Assembly (NCBI RefSeq): GCF_020360975.1
Contig: NW_025408682.1
Span: 974,501 to 1,038,500 of the forward strand
Source of the DNA: Hirsutella rhossiliensis
Taxonomy: Eukaryota; Ascomycota; Sordariomycetes; Hypocreales; Ophiocordycipitaceae
DNA length: 64,000 nt
Reading direction: 5' to 3'
The notes below the pieces were generated by a model that ran no database searches, had not been told where the DNA came from, and saw only the letters and a list, made by a program, of their open reading frames with translations. The translations under genes and the position numbers were made by a program. This document shows, in pieces, positions 24,018-34,276 of this stretch (within the stretch, counting starts at the first letter, position 1; every line of letters starts with the position of its first letter).

Positions 24018-24660
24018 CTAGGCTAGATATCTTATATTCTATAATTTCCTATACTAGATTCGCGGCTAAGCCCGACTAAACGTATTTTAAGGCTTTAAAT
24101 ATAATTTAGAAATATTTAAATAAATTCCCTAGCCTAAAGATTAAATATAGTTATAATATCCCTTTTACCTATCTATATATAAAGTGTTTTACCGACTCTA
24201 GCTAGGCGTTGGATTTAATAGACGGAAATTCCTTTTCCGGTTACTATTTTTATATATATAATAATATAATAAGCTAGGCTTACTCTAAGTAGAAAGCTAT
24301 TGCCCTTTCTACTTATATAGTAGAGTATATTAGCCTTATAGAGGTAAATAAAGAAGCTATTTATTTAAATATACTTTTTAAAAATATTACTAAGGATCTA
24401 TCTATTAAGATTCCTAATACTATACCTCCTATTTTAATAGATAATACTACTACTATTAAATTAGTAGAAAATCCGGAATTTTATAAAAGGTCTAAGTATA
24501 TAAGATTAGCCTATTACTATACTAGAACTAGTATAAGAGAAAGGGAAATTAGAGTTTTTTATATTAAATTAAAAGATAATATAGCTAATATTTTTATAAA
24601 GGAATTAAGACCTAGATTACTCTATAAATTTAAAGACGGTCTATCCTTAATATAAGTTCC
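24018..24660 (+). mobile_element. Copia element D, right part (RNase H)
   Basis: Plus-strand reading resumes the Copia pol interrupted by E. It shows the RNase H block with SRKAIALST-like and ENPEFYKRSKYIRLAYYYTR-like words, the usual Copia C-terminal signature, ending near 24650. RIP-type substitutions are dense. The following 24660-25200 is an AT-rich tail with recurring ggtttttcc words and no coding signal. Confidence 0.8.
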
Positions 24661-25199
24661 TAAGCAATTAAAAGGGGTTTTTAGATATTTCTTATACTTT
24701 CTATATTTTTCCCTTACTAGGTTTTTCCTTTTTAGGTTTCCTAGAAAAATATTTACTAGGTTTTTATCTATTAAGATTTTCCTAGTAATAATAGGTTTTA
24801 CCTTATATAAGGTTATCCTATAAATAATTATTATAACTATAGATTTTTCCTACTATAGGTTTTTTCTATTAGTATATACCTAAGAATTTTTTTCCCTAAG
24901 AAAGAATAGGTTTTTATATATCCTATTAAGGTATAAAAATAGTTTTCCTAAATTAAGTTTTTACCCTATATATATACTACTATAAATAAATTAGTAAAGA
25001 GTATATAAATCTACTTTTTAAGGGAGGCTATAAGGAATAGTATTCCTACTATAAATAAAGCAGCTATAACGTACTCTCCTAATTATATAAGCTAATAAGT
25101 AGTATATTAATTATAGATAAAATCCTATATTATAGAGTAAGAATCGCTTATTATTTTATATGTTATTATATATTAAACGGGTTGCTAGTTATTATATAA

Positions 25200-27054
25200 T
25201 CGGGAATTAAAGAAATAGAGCTAGCTTAGAATACTAGCTAAGACCTCTTAAGAATACCGGTATAACTAACCTCCTTTAAACACGAATATTAGTAGAACTA
25301 AGACACTTCCTAAATATACTTAAGGTATTACTAAATTCCTTAGTCTTAGGGCTATACGGCAGCCTAAATCTAGTCTTAAAAGGTTCTTCCGTTTAGCTAT
25401 AATTATCTATATAAGATAGTATATCCGCTAATAGATAAAGAGAGGATTATTAACTTTAATACCTCTTTTATATACTAATATATTACTAATAAATTCTATT
25501 AAAAATCCTACCTTATACTCCTTCTTCCCCTCTATTACGTAGTCTTACGTAATTCCTTAATTTCCTAAAATTCTACTTTTACTTATATACCTTAAGAATT
25601 ATTAAGCCTTAATAACTTAAGGTATAATAGCGCTACTTATAGTAATCCCTACTATCGGGTAAAGTATATATTTATAAGGTTAACGGTACTATAAGTGTCT
25701 AAGTATATAGGGACTTTAATAGGGTTTCGCCTTAATATTATTATAGGAGTTTTAAGTAACTATCCTATAAGTATTAAGTTTATTAAGAGAGAGGCGTTTA
25801 CCTAGATATCTTACCTTTTCCCTATTTTACGGTATTAAGTCTAAGAGTCTTTACTAGGGTTTCTACTTTTATAAAATTAGTATATTTTATAGATAGGTAT
25901 CCTAGCTTATTATATTAAAAATATATAATTCCCGATTAAGTAAAAGATCCTTTTCCTCGATAACGTCCCTTAGTTTAGCCCTTAGTAGGTTTATCGCTAG
26001 CTTACTAGTTATTAGTCGAATCGGTAGTATTTCCTTAACGATTCGGCCTAGCTTATCGGCCTCTTTAATTCCTTCCCTTATATATACTACCTTAGGGTAT
26101 AGTACTATTTCTATTCTTAGTTCCTTTAAGGGTAAAAGTAATATTAGTACGTTGCCTCTTATTAATAGTAATATCCTAATATTATTAAGCGACTTATATA
26201 AGCTCTTCCTATTAATAGGTATAAATAAGTATTAAGTAGAGGTTAATTTAGTCTTAAAGTTATAGCTTTAACTTAATAAAAAATATAAGAATACGTGCCT
26301 TTTCCGATAGGCGTTTAAAATACCTCTCTAAGGAGTTAAGGTATAAGCTAAACTCTAAGGGGGACTAGCCTTCTCGTTAGCGAGCCTCCTTTAATTACGT
26401 CGCTAATAGTATCTTTTTATTTATAGTATCCTTAATTAAGATAAGTATCTATTCTTTAAAGTATACCTAATCTATACTATATTTAGTCTAGTCAATTAGC
26501 GTTTATTCTTTAAGGTATTAGCGCTATCTCGCTTTATAGTCGCTATATATATAATCTACCGCGTAGAGGATCTTTATTTCGTTGCGACGAAAATATCTAA
26601 GCGCTGCCTTAAAGGCGTCCTTTAGATCGTAAGTTTAGTTTAGACGTTTCTATATATTAGTAGGTTAAGATAATTAAGCGATATTTTTAATCTTAACCTT
26701 ACCCGCGCGACTACTATCCGATTTAAGAGAGTAAGACTATTAACGCTTCCCTAAACGGATAGCGATAGTACCGGCGCGTTTAGCAATTCCCTCCTCTAAT
26801 TATATAACGCGATCTTATAGGCGTTTCGTCTCCTCTAGCTCCTTAACCCGCGCTTATAGAGCCGTAAGCTTTTCCTTATAAGATAGTTATCTTATACCTA
26901 TAAGTAGCGATATCTTCGATATAGTTATAACGCTATCTATAGTAGGGGTCTATTCTAAGGATATATCTTCCTATTCTTTATCTCCTAAGTAGATACTTAA
27001 TATACGTAACGAAGAGGCCTCGACTAGGTAACTAAAAAAGGAAGCTTTAGAAAT
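25200..27054 (-). mobile_element. degraded LTR element F, gag region
   Basis: The minus-strand reading from about 26990 gives a coiled-coil-like stretch (a K-E-L-E-E-T-K-R-L-type run), then a Retrotrans_gag-like block near 26550-26250 (E-A-R-Q-x-E-G-Q-S-P-L-E-F-S-L-Y-L-N-S-L-E). RIP stops are frequent. It sits immediately inside the minus-oriented LTR at 27055-27311, as expected for a 5' LTR followed by gag. No pol or second LTR is visible, so the element is truncated on the left. Confidence 0.6.
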
Positions 27055-27311
27055 TATAAGGGAATACGTATTACGGTACGATTAGTTAGGTAGTAGAGAT
27101 AGCTAGAGGTACTGCGCTATATATATTGTGTTCTCCTCGTCGTAAGACTAAAGCTTATAAGAAGAGGGATTTTTCCTCTTCCGTCGGAATAGCGAGTGGT
27201 CTATAATATGCGAGCGGGGTAGGCACGATTCCCTGCCGATACCCTGCCGACACATTAGTACTACGTACCCGAGTGCTTTATCAGCCCGTACCTCCTAGTA
27301 GCGCTCTCACA
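27055..27311 (-). repeat. 5' LTR of element F; right edge of the RIPped block
   Basis: 257 bp, inverted partner of 20099-20354. Read on the minus strand it begins tgtgagagcg and ends cccttata. Its outer half keeps normal CpA/TpG content, so it is the better preserved copy. Sequence to the right (27312 onward) has ordinary composition. Confidence 0.65.
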
Positions 27312-27329
27312 CTATTATACTAGTGGTTA

Positions 27330-27529
27330 TGTTGGATCCACCTGTGCACTAGGCACCGATCGCGCACGTATAACTAATCGACCGCGCTAGTCACGTGCGA
27401 GTAAGAGGTGAGACACAGGGAGGAAGGTCTTTGCACACAGTTTGTATGGGACACGTTTCCCTAGTTACACAAGATATAACCAATTGAACCAGTTCGAATA
27501 ACCTCACTGCAGTGAAGAGCCTGTCCACA
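27330..27529. mobile_element. solo LTR with 5-bp target duplication
   Basis: This 200-bp segment begins TGTTGGATCC and ends CTGTCCACA. It is bounded by identical 5-mers ggtta at 27325-27329 and 27530-27534. The TGTTGG start is common in Copia LTRs. No internal retroelement sequence adjoins it, so it is most simply a solo LTR left by LTR-LTR recombination. A related unoccupied copy of the surrounding repeat at about 33.7-33.9 kb reads straight across the insertion point. It is not visibly RIPped. Confidence 0.8.
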
Positions 27530-27735
27530 GGTTAGATATAAAGGTTATAAAAGGGATGATTCGTATTGAGGAGGACTACCGTAGGCGCTGCTCTTATATA
27601 TAGCGCCTCGGGGGTCCGGACTATCTATTCTCCTTTGTCCTCGGCGGGGGCCATAGCGTGTTCCCTGCTATAGCTGATGCGGGTGGCGCAGGGCTAGTCC
27701 CTGTGGCGCCCTTCTCGCATTAGTACACTAGCTAG
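27530..27735 (+). repeat. dispersed repeat copy 1 (inverted relative to 33.7-33.9 kb)
   Basis: About 200 bp matching the reverse complement of 33670-33888: shared words include gaggac-accg, cggcgggggcca and gtggcgcccttctcgcat. Copy 1 has several TpA where copy 2 has TpG or CpA, so it is mildly RIPped. The two copies bracket the NRPS-like gene. Family unknown. Confidence 0.7.
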
Positions 27736-28395
27736 AGACTCTGCTAAGGATCCTGCCAAAGACTCTGCTACGCGGGCTGTGTGTTCCTTAGGGTATAGAT
27801 GCCTGTAAGAGTCCAGGCGTTGCCTAGACTGTTGATAAGTGTGGTTAATTGACAAGCCGGGCAGCTTAGTCAATTCGTTACCTTTTGTCGCGTGGCAGAG
27901 GGGGGTAGTCGCGCGACCACAGCCTGTGCCCTGTCGGGTCTACTCCATGACCATGCCCCCGTCGAAGCACCTAGTATTGCTAGTTATTAGGTCTTTGCAT
28001 TGAAGAAAGAGGGTGTAGATTGCGCTCTCCTGCCTAAAAGAGGGAGTCCGCTGGTGTGACTATATATATATACACGAAGTGCGGGGGAGAATAGGTTTCC
28101 CTACTAATCCGGCAGCTTACGGTTACCCGGATCCGTTAAGTGACTTCCTTAGCATCCCTTAGGTCGACTATCGCATTTGGTGCCTCCGGATGCGGCGATG
28201 GTATCGTCTCCGCTTATAGGGATGAGGGGCGCGCCTGTTGGTGCGTGTGGGCGTGAGCTCAACCCTCAATAGCTACACATTGGTCTATGGCCCACTGGGA
28301 CCCTTGTTAGGTCTTTGAGACCCTCGTTGGGTCGTGACACCTAGGCCCTTGGTCCCGTCTGCATTCTCAAATGATTTGCTAGCCTAATGCTACTT
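27736..28395. other. gene-free stretch 3' of the NRPS-like gene
   Basis: About 660 bp with ordinary composition and no coding frame I can support. It presumably holds the 3' UTR of the minus-strand NRPS-like gene at its right end. It contains a (ta)n tract near 28063-28072. Confidence 0.5.
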
Positions 28396-31300
28396 CTATT
28401 GTCTTGCCTGAAGGAAATCAAGGTACTTCTTCATTAATGAGACCCCCAACACGGGGAACTTTAGCCCCCCCGGGTAACTCTCCAGCGCCTCGTCAGTGTT
28501 CGTCGTCTCGTACACAGGCATATTCTCGTATAATTCCCACCGCGTCCGCCCATCTTGGACCTTTTCCGCCAACATGGGCTGCAGCGGGAGAAGGCGTTGC
28601 GGCGGGCAGGCCGCCAGCCGGTCTATCCATTCGGTATAGGACACTCCATACATCGGCGAGCTGCCGGCTTTGCCGACAAGGTCCATCGACTCGTCCATGT
28701 CAACCGAGACAGCCCGAGACGGCGGCACAAGGTGATAGGCGCGGCCGAGACACGTCGGTGATGCGGCAATGTGTAATATAGCCGAGCTGACATAGTCCAC
28801 AGGCACAAACTCCTTGCGCTGATTAGGGAGCTTGGGGTAGCATCCCATTTCGCAACAGGCATGGATCAAGCGACAGAAAAAATCATCTGGGTTACAGGCC
28901 CCTGTCTGACTATGGCCAGTAATGAAGCCCGGCCTATAGACAGCAATCGGAAAGCCTCGGTCCATCAGGCGTCGTAGCAACTGTTCGGCCACCCACTGGC
29001 TCTGGGCATAGCCATGGTCGTAAGGGAGGGCGGCGAGATGCGGCAGCAGGGGCTCATCCTCCCTCACGGTAGACGCCCCCGTAACAAACCCAGTAGGCCC
29101 AAAGCAAGAAATGCTGGACACATAGTGGATTGGCTTCACTCGGCCGGCACAGGCAAAGCGTATAACGTTCAGCGTGCCTAGCGTATTGGCAGGCCGATGC
29201 AGTGAGTACGGCTGCGTATAGTTGACCCGAGCTCCAAGGTGAAAGACGGCGCTGGCCCAAAGGGCAATTTCATTGAACCTCTTATGGCCCATTCCCAAGT
29301 ATTCATCTTCAAGCAGGCCAGGAATAGCCAGCAACTTGTCAGCAAAGCACTCCTCCCAGAGGTTATACTTAGCCATAGCAGCTCTTAACCGCTCTAGACC
29401 AGCGGTACTGTCGCTCGCACGGACCAGACAGCCGATCTGATGAACCTGCGGCATGCGCAACAGATCGGCAAGCATAAACGCGCCTACAAATCCAGTCGCC
29501 CCCGTAATGAAGATGCGTCCTTCTGTGTCCCGGCGCCAGTCAACAACTGGGCCTGACGGGCAAGGCATGCTGTCGGCGATCATGCTGTCGGCGAGCCAGG
29601 TGCTCCTCTCGTCGCGGAGAGTCTCCTGTCGGCCATTCATAGTCTTTGAAATGACTGATGTTAGACCTCCAAGGGAAGAATTGTCGTATAGTGTGAGAAG
29701 GGACACGTGGACGCCAAAGATGCGCCGGATTTGACTGATAAGCAGGGACGCCTGAAGAGAGGTGCCGCCAAGGCTGACAAAGTCATCATGGTCCTCGTAT
29801 GTGGTGACTGGCGATGCTAGGGTGCTTGTCCAGAGACCTGCCAGCGTGGAACGGATATCTTGAGATATATTCCGCAGTTCCGGCTGGTGGACATCCTTCC
29901 ATCGTTGGCCAAAGATCTCCTTTAGCTGTATGCGATCTACCTTGGCGTGGCTGTTTAGAGGCATCTGGGAGATAAGCTCTAGCTGAGGAACCATATAATC
30001 CGGAAGGTTGGCCTTAACCAGTTCCAACGCTTCATTGATGGCAGGTGGGTTGGCTATGTCGGCGGGCACTGCATATGCCACTAGAATGGAGCCAGCTCCT
30101 TTCTGTAGCATCTCAACTTTCATGGCTACCGCCTCCGCAAAGTGACCAGTCCCAAGGAGGGCCGTCTCGACCGCTCCAAGCTCAATGCGAAACCCCCGGA
30201 TCTTAACTTGGTGATCCCGGCGACCGATGTAATCAATCTGTCCATCCGGCCGGCGCCGTACAATATCGCCAGTCCGATAGAGCCGCGTCACATCGGCCGC
30301 GTCAGCTGACGGGACGAGGGTGTTTATGAATGCAGCGGCGTTCTTCCCCGGTTGGTTGGCATAGCCTGGGGATAGGCCCGGACCGCCGATCAAGAGCTCC
30401 CCCTCGTCACTAGGGGTGCCCGCATCGTTAGCTATACACGCAATAGTGCGACCGATAGGCATGCCGATGCTTATGGAGCCGTCGCGGATGTCCTTGGGGG
30501 TAACGCGATGAGCCAAGCAGAAGATGCAGCACTCCGTCGGCCCGTAAGCATTGATAAGTATCTCTGGGGGACCCTCGTCGAAGATGATTTTTAAGGCGGC
30601 GAGGTTGGCCACCTCACCCCCAATAAAACAGATGCGTAAATTGGCAAAGGCCTGAGGATATGTAAAGGCCGCGAGGTTAAGTAAGGCAGTGGTGGTAGCC
30701 ATAACGGTGATGCCTAGACGATTGATTTCGCTCGCCATAACGGGTATGTCGAGCAATACAGCCTTACTCAAGATAGCAATCTGCGCACCGCGAAGCAAGG
30801 GCGCCCAAATATCGAAAAGAGACACATCGAAGCTGCTGTTGTTAACATGGGCCACCACATCGGATGTGTATACAGGCTCAAACGGGGCATGAAACACCAC
30901 GTGTAAGATAGACCGGGCCGCAACCCGGACTGCTTTGGCTTCGCCTGTGGTCCCTGAGGTGTGGATAAGGTGCGTGCAATGCTCGAGGCCGGTGGCAATT
31001 GGGTATGCTTCGTTTGCAGGAGTCGACGTTATCGCATCGTCGATGCAGACAACGACAAGAGGCAGGTCGCGGTGGCGATTAGCCCGGTCAGTTAGGACAC
31101 AACGAGCATTCAACCGCGCTAGCCGGCCTTGAATCTGATGATCGGCAAGTGTTGGGTCCATGGGAGTACAGCTGCCGCCGGCGTAGATGACCGCCAGTTG
31201 GGCCACGACGTCGGCCACGCCATGCTGCACCACAATTCCCACCGGCTCTTGGTTGCCAGATGTGCATTGTGAGATCTGCAGTGCCAGATTTGAGGCTTGA

Positions 31301-31458
31301 TAGTGCAACTGTGCATACGTATAGGTGGATTTTCCATCGACGACGGCAATAGCCTTGGGGGATTTCTGAGCCTGGCTGTAGAAGAGCTGGCCGAGACCGA
31401 GGCCGCGAGCAACCGTTAGATCATACTCGTCGCCGGGAATCGAGACACGTGACGGCAT
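28396..31458 (-). CDS. NRPS-like enzyme, adenylation-thiolation-reductase (A-T-R)
   Basis: Intronless, 1020 residues. The adenylation domain (about 20-510) shows A3 LIHTSGTTGEAK (164-175), an FDVSLFD block with Asp211 where amino-acid-activating domains keep Asp, YGPTE (305-309), YRTGD (394-398), KIRGFRIELG (419-428) and the A10 Lys in NSHAKVDR. A carrier domain follows with LGGTSL; Ser567 is the phosphopantetheine site. The C-terminal SDR-type thioester reductase (about 645-1015) starts with GATGFVG (653-659). By family logic it activates a carboxylic acid as acyl-AMP, loads it on the carrier and releases it with NAD(P)H as aldehyde or alcohol. The reductase Tyr817 is present, but the residue four further on, normally the catalytic Lys, is Gln821 (codon at 28996-28998). 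There is no condensation domain. It is probably the core enzyme of the cluster with the P450s and ABC pump; the substrate cannot be read from sequence. Confidence 0.93.
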   Translation of the reverse strand: MPSRVSIPGDEYDLTVARGLGLGQLFYSQAQKSPKAIAVVDGKSTYTYAQLHYQASNLALQISQCTSGNQEPVGIVVQHGVADVVAQLAVIYAGGSCTPMDPTLADHQIQGRLARLNARCVLTDRANRHRDLPLVVVCIDDAITSTPANEAYPIATGLEHCTHLIHTSGTTGEAKAVRVAARSILHVVFHAPFEPVYTSDVVAHVNNSSFDVSLFDIWAPLLRGAQIAILSKAVLLDIPVMASEINRLGITVMATTTALLNLAAFTYPQAFANLRICFIGGEVANLAALKIIFDEGPPEILINAYGPTECCIFCLAHRVTPKDIRDGSISIGMPIGRTIACIANDAGTPSDEGELLIGGPGLSPGYANQPGKNAAAFINTLVPSADAADVTRLYRTGDIVRRRPDGQIDYIGRRDHQVKIRGFRIELGAVETALLGTGHFAEAVAMKVEMLQKGAGSILVAYAVPADIANPPAINEALELVKANLPDYMVPQLELISQMPLNSHAKVDRIQLKEIFGQRWKDVHQPELRNISQDIRSTLAGLWTSTLASPVTTYEDHDDFVSLGGTSLQASLLISQIRRIFGVHVSLLTLYDNSSLGGLTSVISKTMNGRQETLRDERSTWLADSMIADSMPCPSGPVVDWRRDTEGRIFITGATGFVGAFMLADLLRMPQVHQIGCLVRASDSTAGLERLRAAMAKYNLWEECFADKLLAIPGLLEDEYLGMGHKRFNEIALWASAVFHLGARVNYTQPYSLHRPANTLGTLNVIRFACAGRVKPIHYVSSISCFGPTGFVTGASTVREDEPLLPHLAALPYDHGYAQSQWVAEQLLRRLMDRGFPIAVYRPGFITGHSQTGACNPDDFFCRLIHACCEMGCYPKLPNQRKEFVPVDYVSSAILHIAASPTCLGRAYHLVPPSRAVSVDMDESMDLVGKAGSSPMYGVSYTEWIDRLAACPPQRLLPLQPMLAEKVQDGRTRWELYENMPVYETTNTDEALESYPGGLKFPVLGVSLMKKYLDFLQARQ

Positions 31459-32753
31459 CTCTGACGTCGACAGGCAAGTTGGGAAAATGCGTTAGAATTG
31501 AATCAAGAAGGCAATGGGCAGTTTTCTTGTCAGTTGAAACGGACTCGTCATGGTGAACGAAAGGACGGTTGATTGCTCTAAAGGAGTGGCAGTTTGCCTC
31601 TTTAATACGCACGTGAGATGAGAGCCCCCCCAGCCCTCCTGCCTCCTCAGAGCATAACAAACAGCCACGTATATTTTGTCCAACGGTTTCAACCATGGGG
31701 GATGCACGCAGCATCATGGATGAATGGCTGAACAAGATCGGGATAATGCTGCTCACGCTGCGCAGTCAGCGTCAGGGGGTTAGACGTCCAGTGGGGAACA
31801 AGTCGAGAATTGAGGCCCGGCAGCTTCGGGGACCGGGATGGGCTAGGTGAGAGAGGGGCATCCTTGTCAGCCCCAGCCGGCATTCGGCCCAAACGGCAAG
31901 GGAATATCCGTGCCGTGCCGCGCCGACAATGTGTGCCGCGCCCCACTTACCTTATTTGGAAGATATAACTATTACTCCGTGGGGCAGTTACGCGACGCTG
32001 AAGTTGGTGTCTGTTTGTATGGCATGAGGCAGAAATTTTGTAACCCCGCTGTATGTAAACGGTAGTCCTCTGGCGAGTGAGCAGCAAGTCGGCGAACCTC
32101 TCTTCTAGCAGCATTATTTTGTTCTTTATCCCAACACTGCCCATATCCCTATACATATAAACAAGCCAGCATTCCTATGGAACTTTGTCCGAGCCAACTC
32201 CGGCGGGACCGAAATCTCCATGCAGGGCGAAAGTCACGCAAGAAGCCTTGTCGATCATCAGATCCAAGCTCTGGGTATCCAACCGCATTAATCTGAGACT
32301 ACGCCGGGAACTTTTAATATTACGGTCTCGGCGCAGCGTCGTATCAGCCTGGCTGCACCAGCAGCGCCCTGACGACGGTGCAGCTGACATGCTCTCGCCA
32401 CGGTACAGCTGGCCGTGTGCCCTTGCTGCCCGTGCCGGATAGCCGTCCGATAAGGGAACGATGCTAATCACTTCATCGTGGTGGCATTGCAGATCAAACC
32501 TCCACTGGTGCTACCGCGCAGTCCGAAGGCCCGCAGTGTGCATCTGCCGTCAGCACTGCTAATAATATAAATGATCCGTATTTATATGTCAGCAATATAA
32601 AATTCTCTCAATACTCTCGTGTTGGCAAGCGGTGTATATTGTGGTGTTGCGTAATATGCTGTTGGTCTTGTACTATACTGTATCTCCATAAGCTCAATAT
32701 GCTGCTAGTGCGGAAATGCATCCAACATATTTCCACGTGACTCGTATTGTCGC

Positions 32754-32804
32754 AATGTCACAGTCTTATAACTGTGGAAGTCTCATATCTCGGACTGTGA
32801 CATT
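32754..32804. repeat. inverted repeat with 12-bp arms
   Basis: The perfect arms aatgtcacagtc (32754-32765) and gactgtgacatt (32793-32804) are separated by 27 bp. They could form a cruciform or RNA hairpin, or be the ends of a tiny element. A larger inverted repeat follows 9 bp later. Confidence 0.85.
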
Positions 32805-32813
32805 ATGTTAGCC

Positions 32814-32909
32814 CTGAGACATTTTTAAAAGACTTTGGTACTTTATACCCCATGCTTCGATATCATGAATTTGAATATAAAGTACCAAAGTCTTTCGAAA
32901 ATGTCCCAG
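32814..32909. repeat. inverted repeat with 34-bp arms
   Basis: The left arm (32814-32847) and right arm (32876-32909) match at all but three positions and enclose a 28-bp spacer. The shared core is aaagactttggtactttata. The arms lie between the NRPS-like and NmrA-like genes. Candidates are a miniature inverted-repeat element or a structured transcript; no flanking target duplication was recognised. Confidence 0.85.
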
Positions 32910-33669
32910 AGCTAAAGAGGATCGTTGAGATATAAGTTAAGATTAATAGCCAATACCGACCATAGAGTGGAAGGATAGTAAGGACAGTCGATGTCGCATT
33001 CGTCTACTAATAAAACTCCCTAATAATAAGTCGAATACCCTCTTCGCCTATAAGCGGGAACATTGCCGGAAACAGGCTGGTCTCATGTTCAAGGGGTTAA
33101 CAATGTAGGTCCGAAGGTGTTAGACAAAAAGGGTACTTGAGTCATTGCAGAGGAGAAGCCATCATATCAGAAGCCAGGGCGCGTTAATATATAACAGAGT
33201 CATATTTATTCAAGCTAGAAAGCAAGGAACGGTGGGATAAATAGATTAGTTACTGCCCTATCACCCTTTAACTTTCATGCTTGATTATATGCTCTCTTCG
33301 CAAGATGTTCCTGATATAGTTCTTGGGGCTGGTTTTGGCCTCTGAGTGCTGCATTCTCTTGGATCATTATAGAAGTCCGCATTAGGCCAGTGTGTATAAT
33401 AATCACGTGGGCACTTCAACGTTATTTAGCGTAGGCGCACCAGGCGGCATCGGATGGAGATTCAGCCGCGATTCTAGGACCAATTGTTTGATCGCAAAAC
33501 GGGCGCTGGCACACATTTAACAACATTGTTACTCCTTCGGAACCTATTTTCCAGCCTTAACATCAGCATAGGACGAAGGCATGCAACGAAAGTAAATCGC
33601 AGCAATCTTTAGACCTTATTTGGGTAAAAGTTGAGACAGCTTGTCTGCCTCCAGAAATAGTGGTCTAAG

Positions 33670-33888
33670 CCCACCACTGATGCGAGAAGGGCGCCACAGG
33701 GACTAGCCCTACGCCACCCGCATCAGCCACAGCAGGGAACACGCTGTGGCCCCCGCCGAGGACATCGGATAAATGATAGTCCGGACACCCGAGGCGCTGT
33801 GTATAAGAGCAGCGCCCACGGTGGTCCTCCTTAATACGATCCATCCCTTTCACAACCTATACATCTGACCCCTAGTGCACCAACCACA
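33670..33888 (-). repeat. dispersed repeat copy 2, uninterrupted
   Basis: Minus-strand copy of the repeat at 27312-27735. It reads continuously through the point where copy 1 carries the solo LTR, giving the empty-site version. It keeps CpA/TpG at positions that are TpA in copy 1. A 62-codon frame in it is not considered a gene. Confidence 0.7.
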
Positions 33889-34216
33889 TTCAGTAGTTGC
33901 CTCATCGGCTATTTCTCGACCCCTTCACCTCCTGCGCTTCATCCCTGCCCAAGTATCCCTCATGTGCCTCTTGCATACCTCCTAAATACGTTAAGTCTTA
34001 GTTGCAAAGTATGCGCGGATCCAGTTAGAGCGCGATTCAAAGAGCCAGTGTGGCGTTTGATAAGTCTGGATACATCATATTGGAAAGACTGATTGTCTCT
34101 AGAAGGTTCCACGGTCACGTCGATCCCATGTCAGCCATGTCTATATAGGACCTATCCTTCCTTCCCATTTTATAGCTAGAGAGAGATCATCGATATTATT
34201 CATTCATTTTTTTATA

Positions 34217-34232
34217 GTCCGTATATACGGAC
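34217..34232. repeat. 16-bp perfect palindrome
   Basis: gtccgtatatacggac equals its own reverse complement. It lies about 45 bp past the stop codon of the NmrA-like gene, probably in its 3' UTR. Confidence 0.9.
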
Positions 34233-34276
34233 AACACGATTCAGGGGGTCCATGTAGCGGTCGATAAGTCGATACA

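Larger units (their letters stand above)
31459..34276. other. 2.8-kb intergenic region 5' of the NRPS-like gene
   Basis: No coding frame has support. It contains, in order: the promoter of the NRPS-like gene; two blocks (31878-31945 and 32365-32510) that recur in the same order upstream of P450-1; the motif gctaataatataaat at 32568-32582, also found upstream of the NmrA-like gene; two stem-loops (32754-32804 and 32814-32909); a dispersed repeat (33670-33888); and a 16-bp palindrome at 34217-34232. Short frames seen here look random. Confidence 0.6.

Noticed and set aside
20099..27311. A single large DNA transposon bounded by terminal inverted repeats
   Set aside because: The interior contains fragments of different LTR elements on opposite strands, no transposase is seen, and each repeat has LTR-like length and ends.
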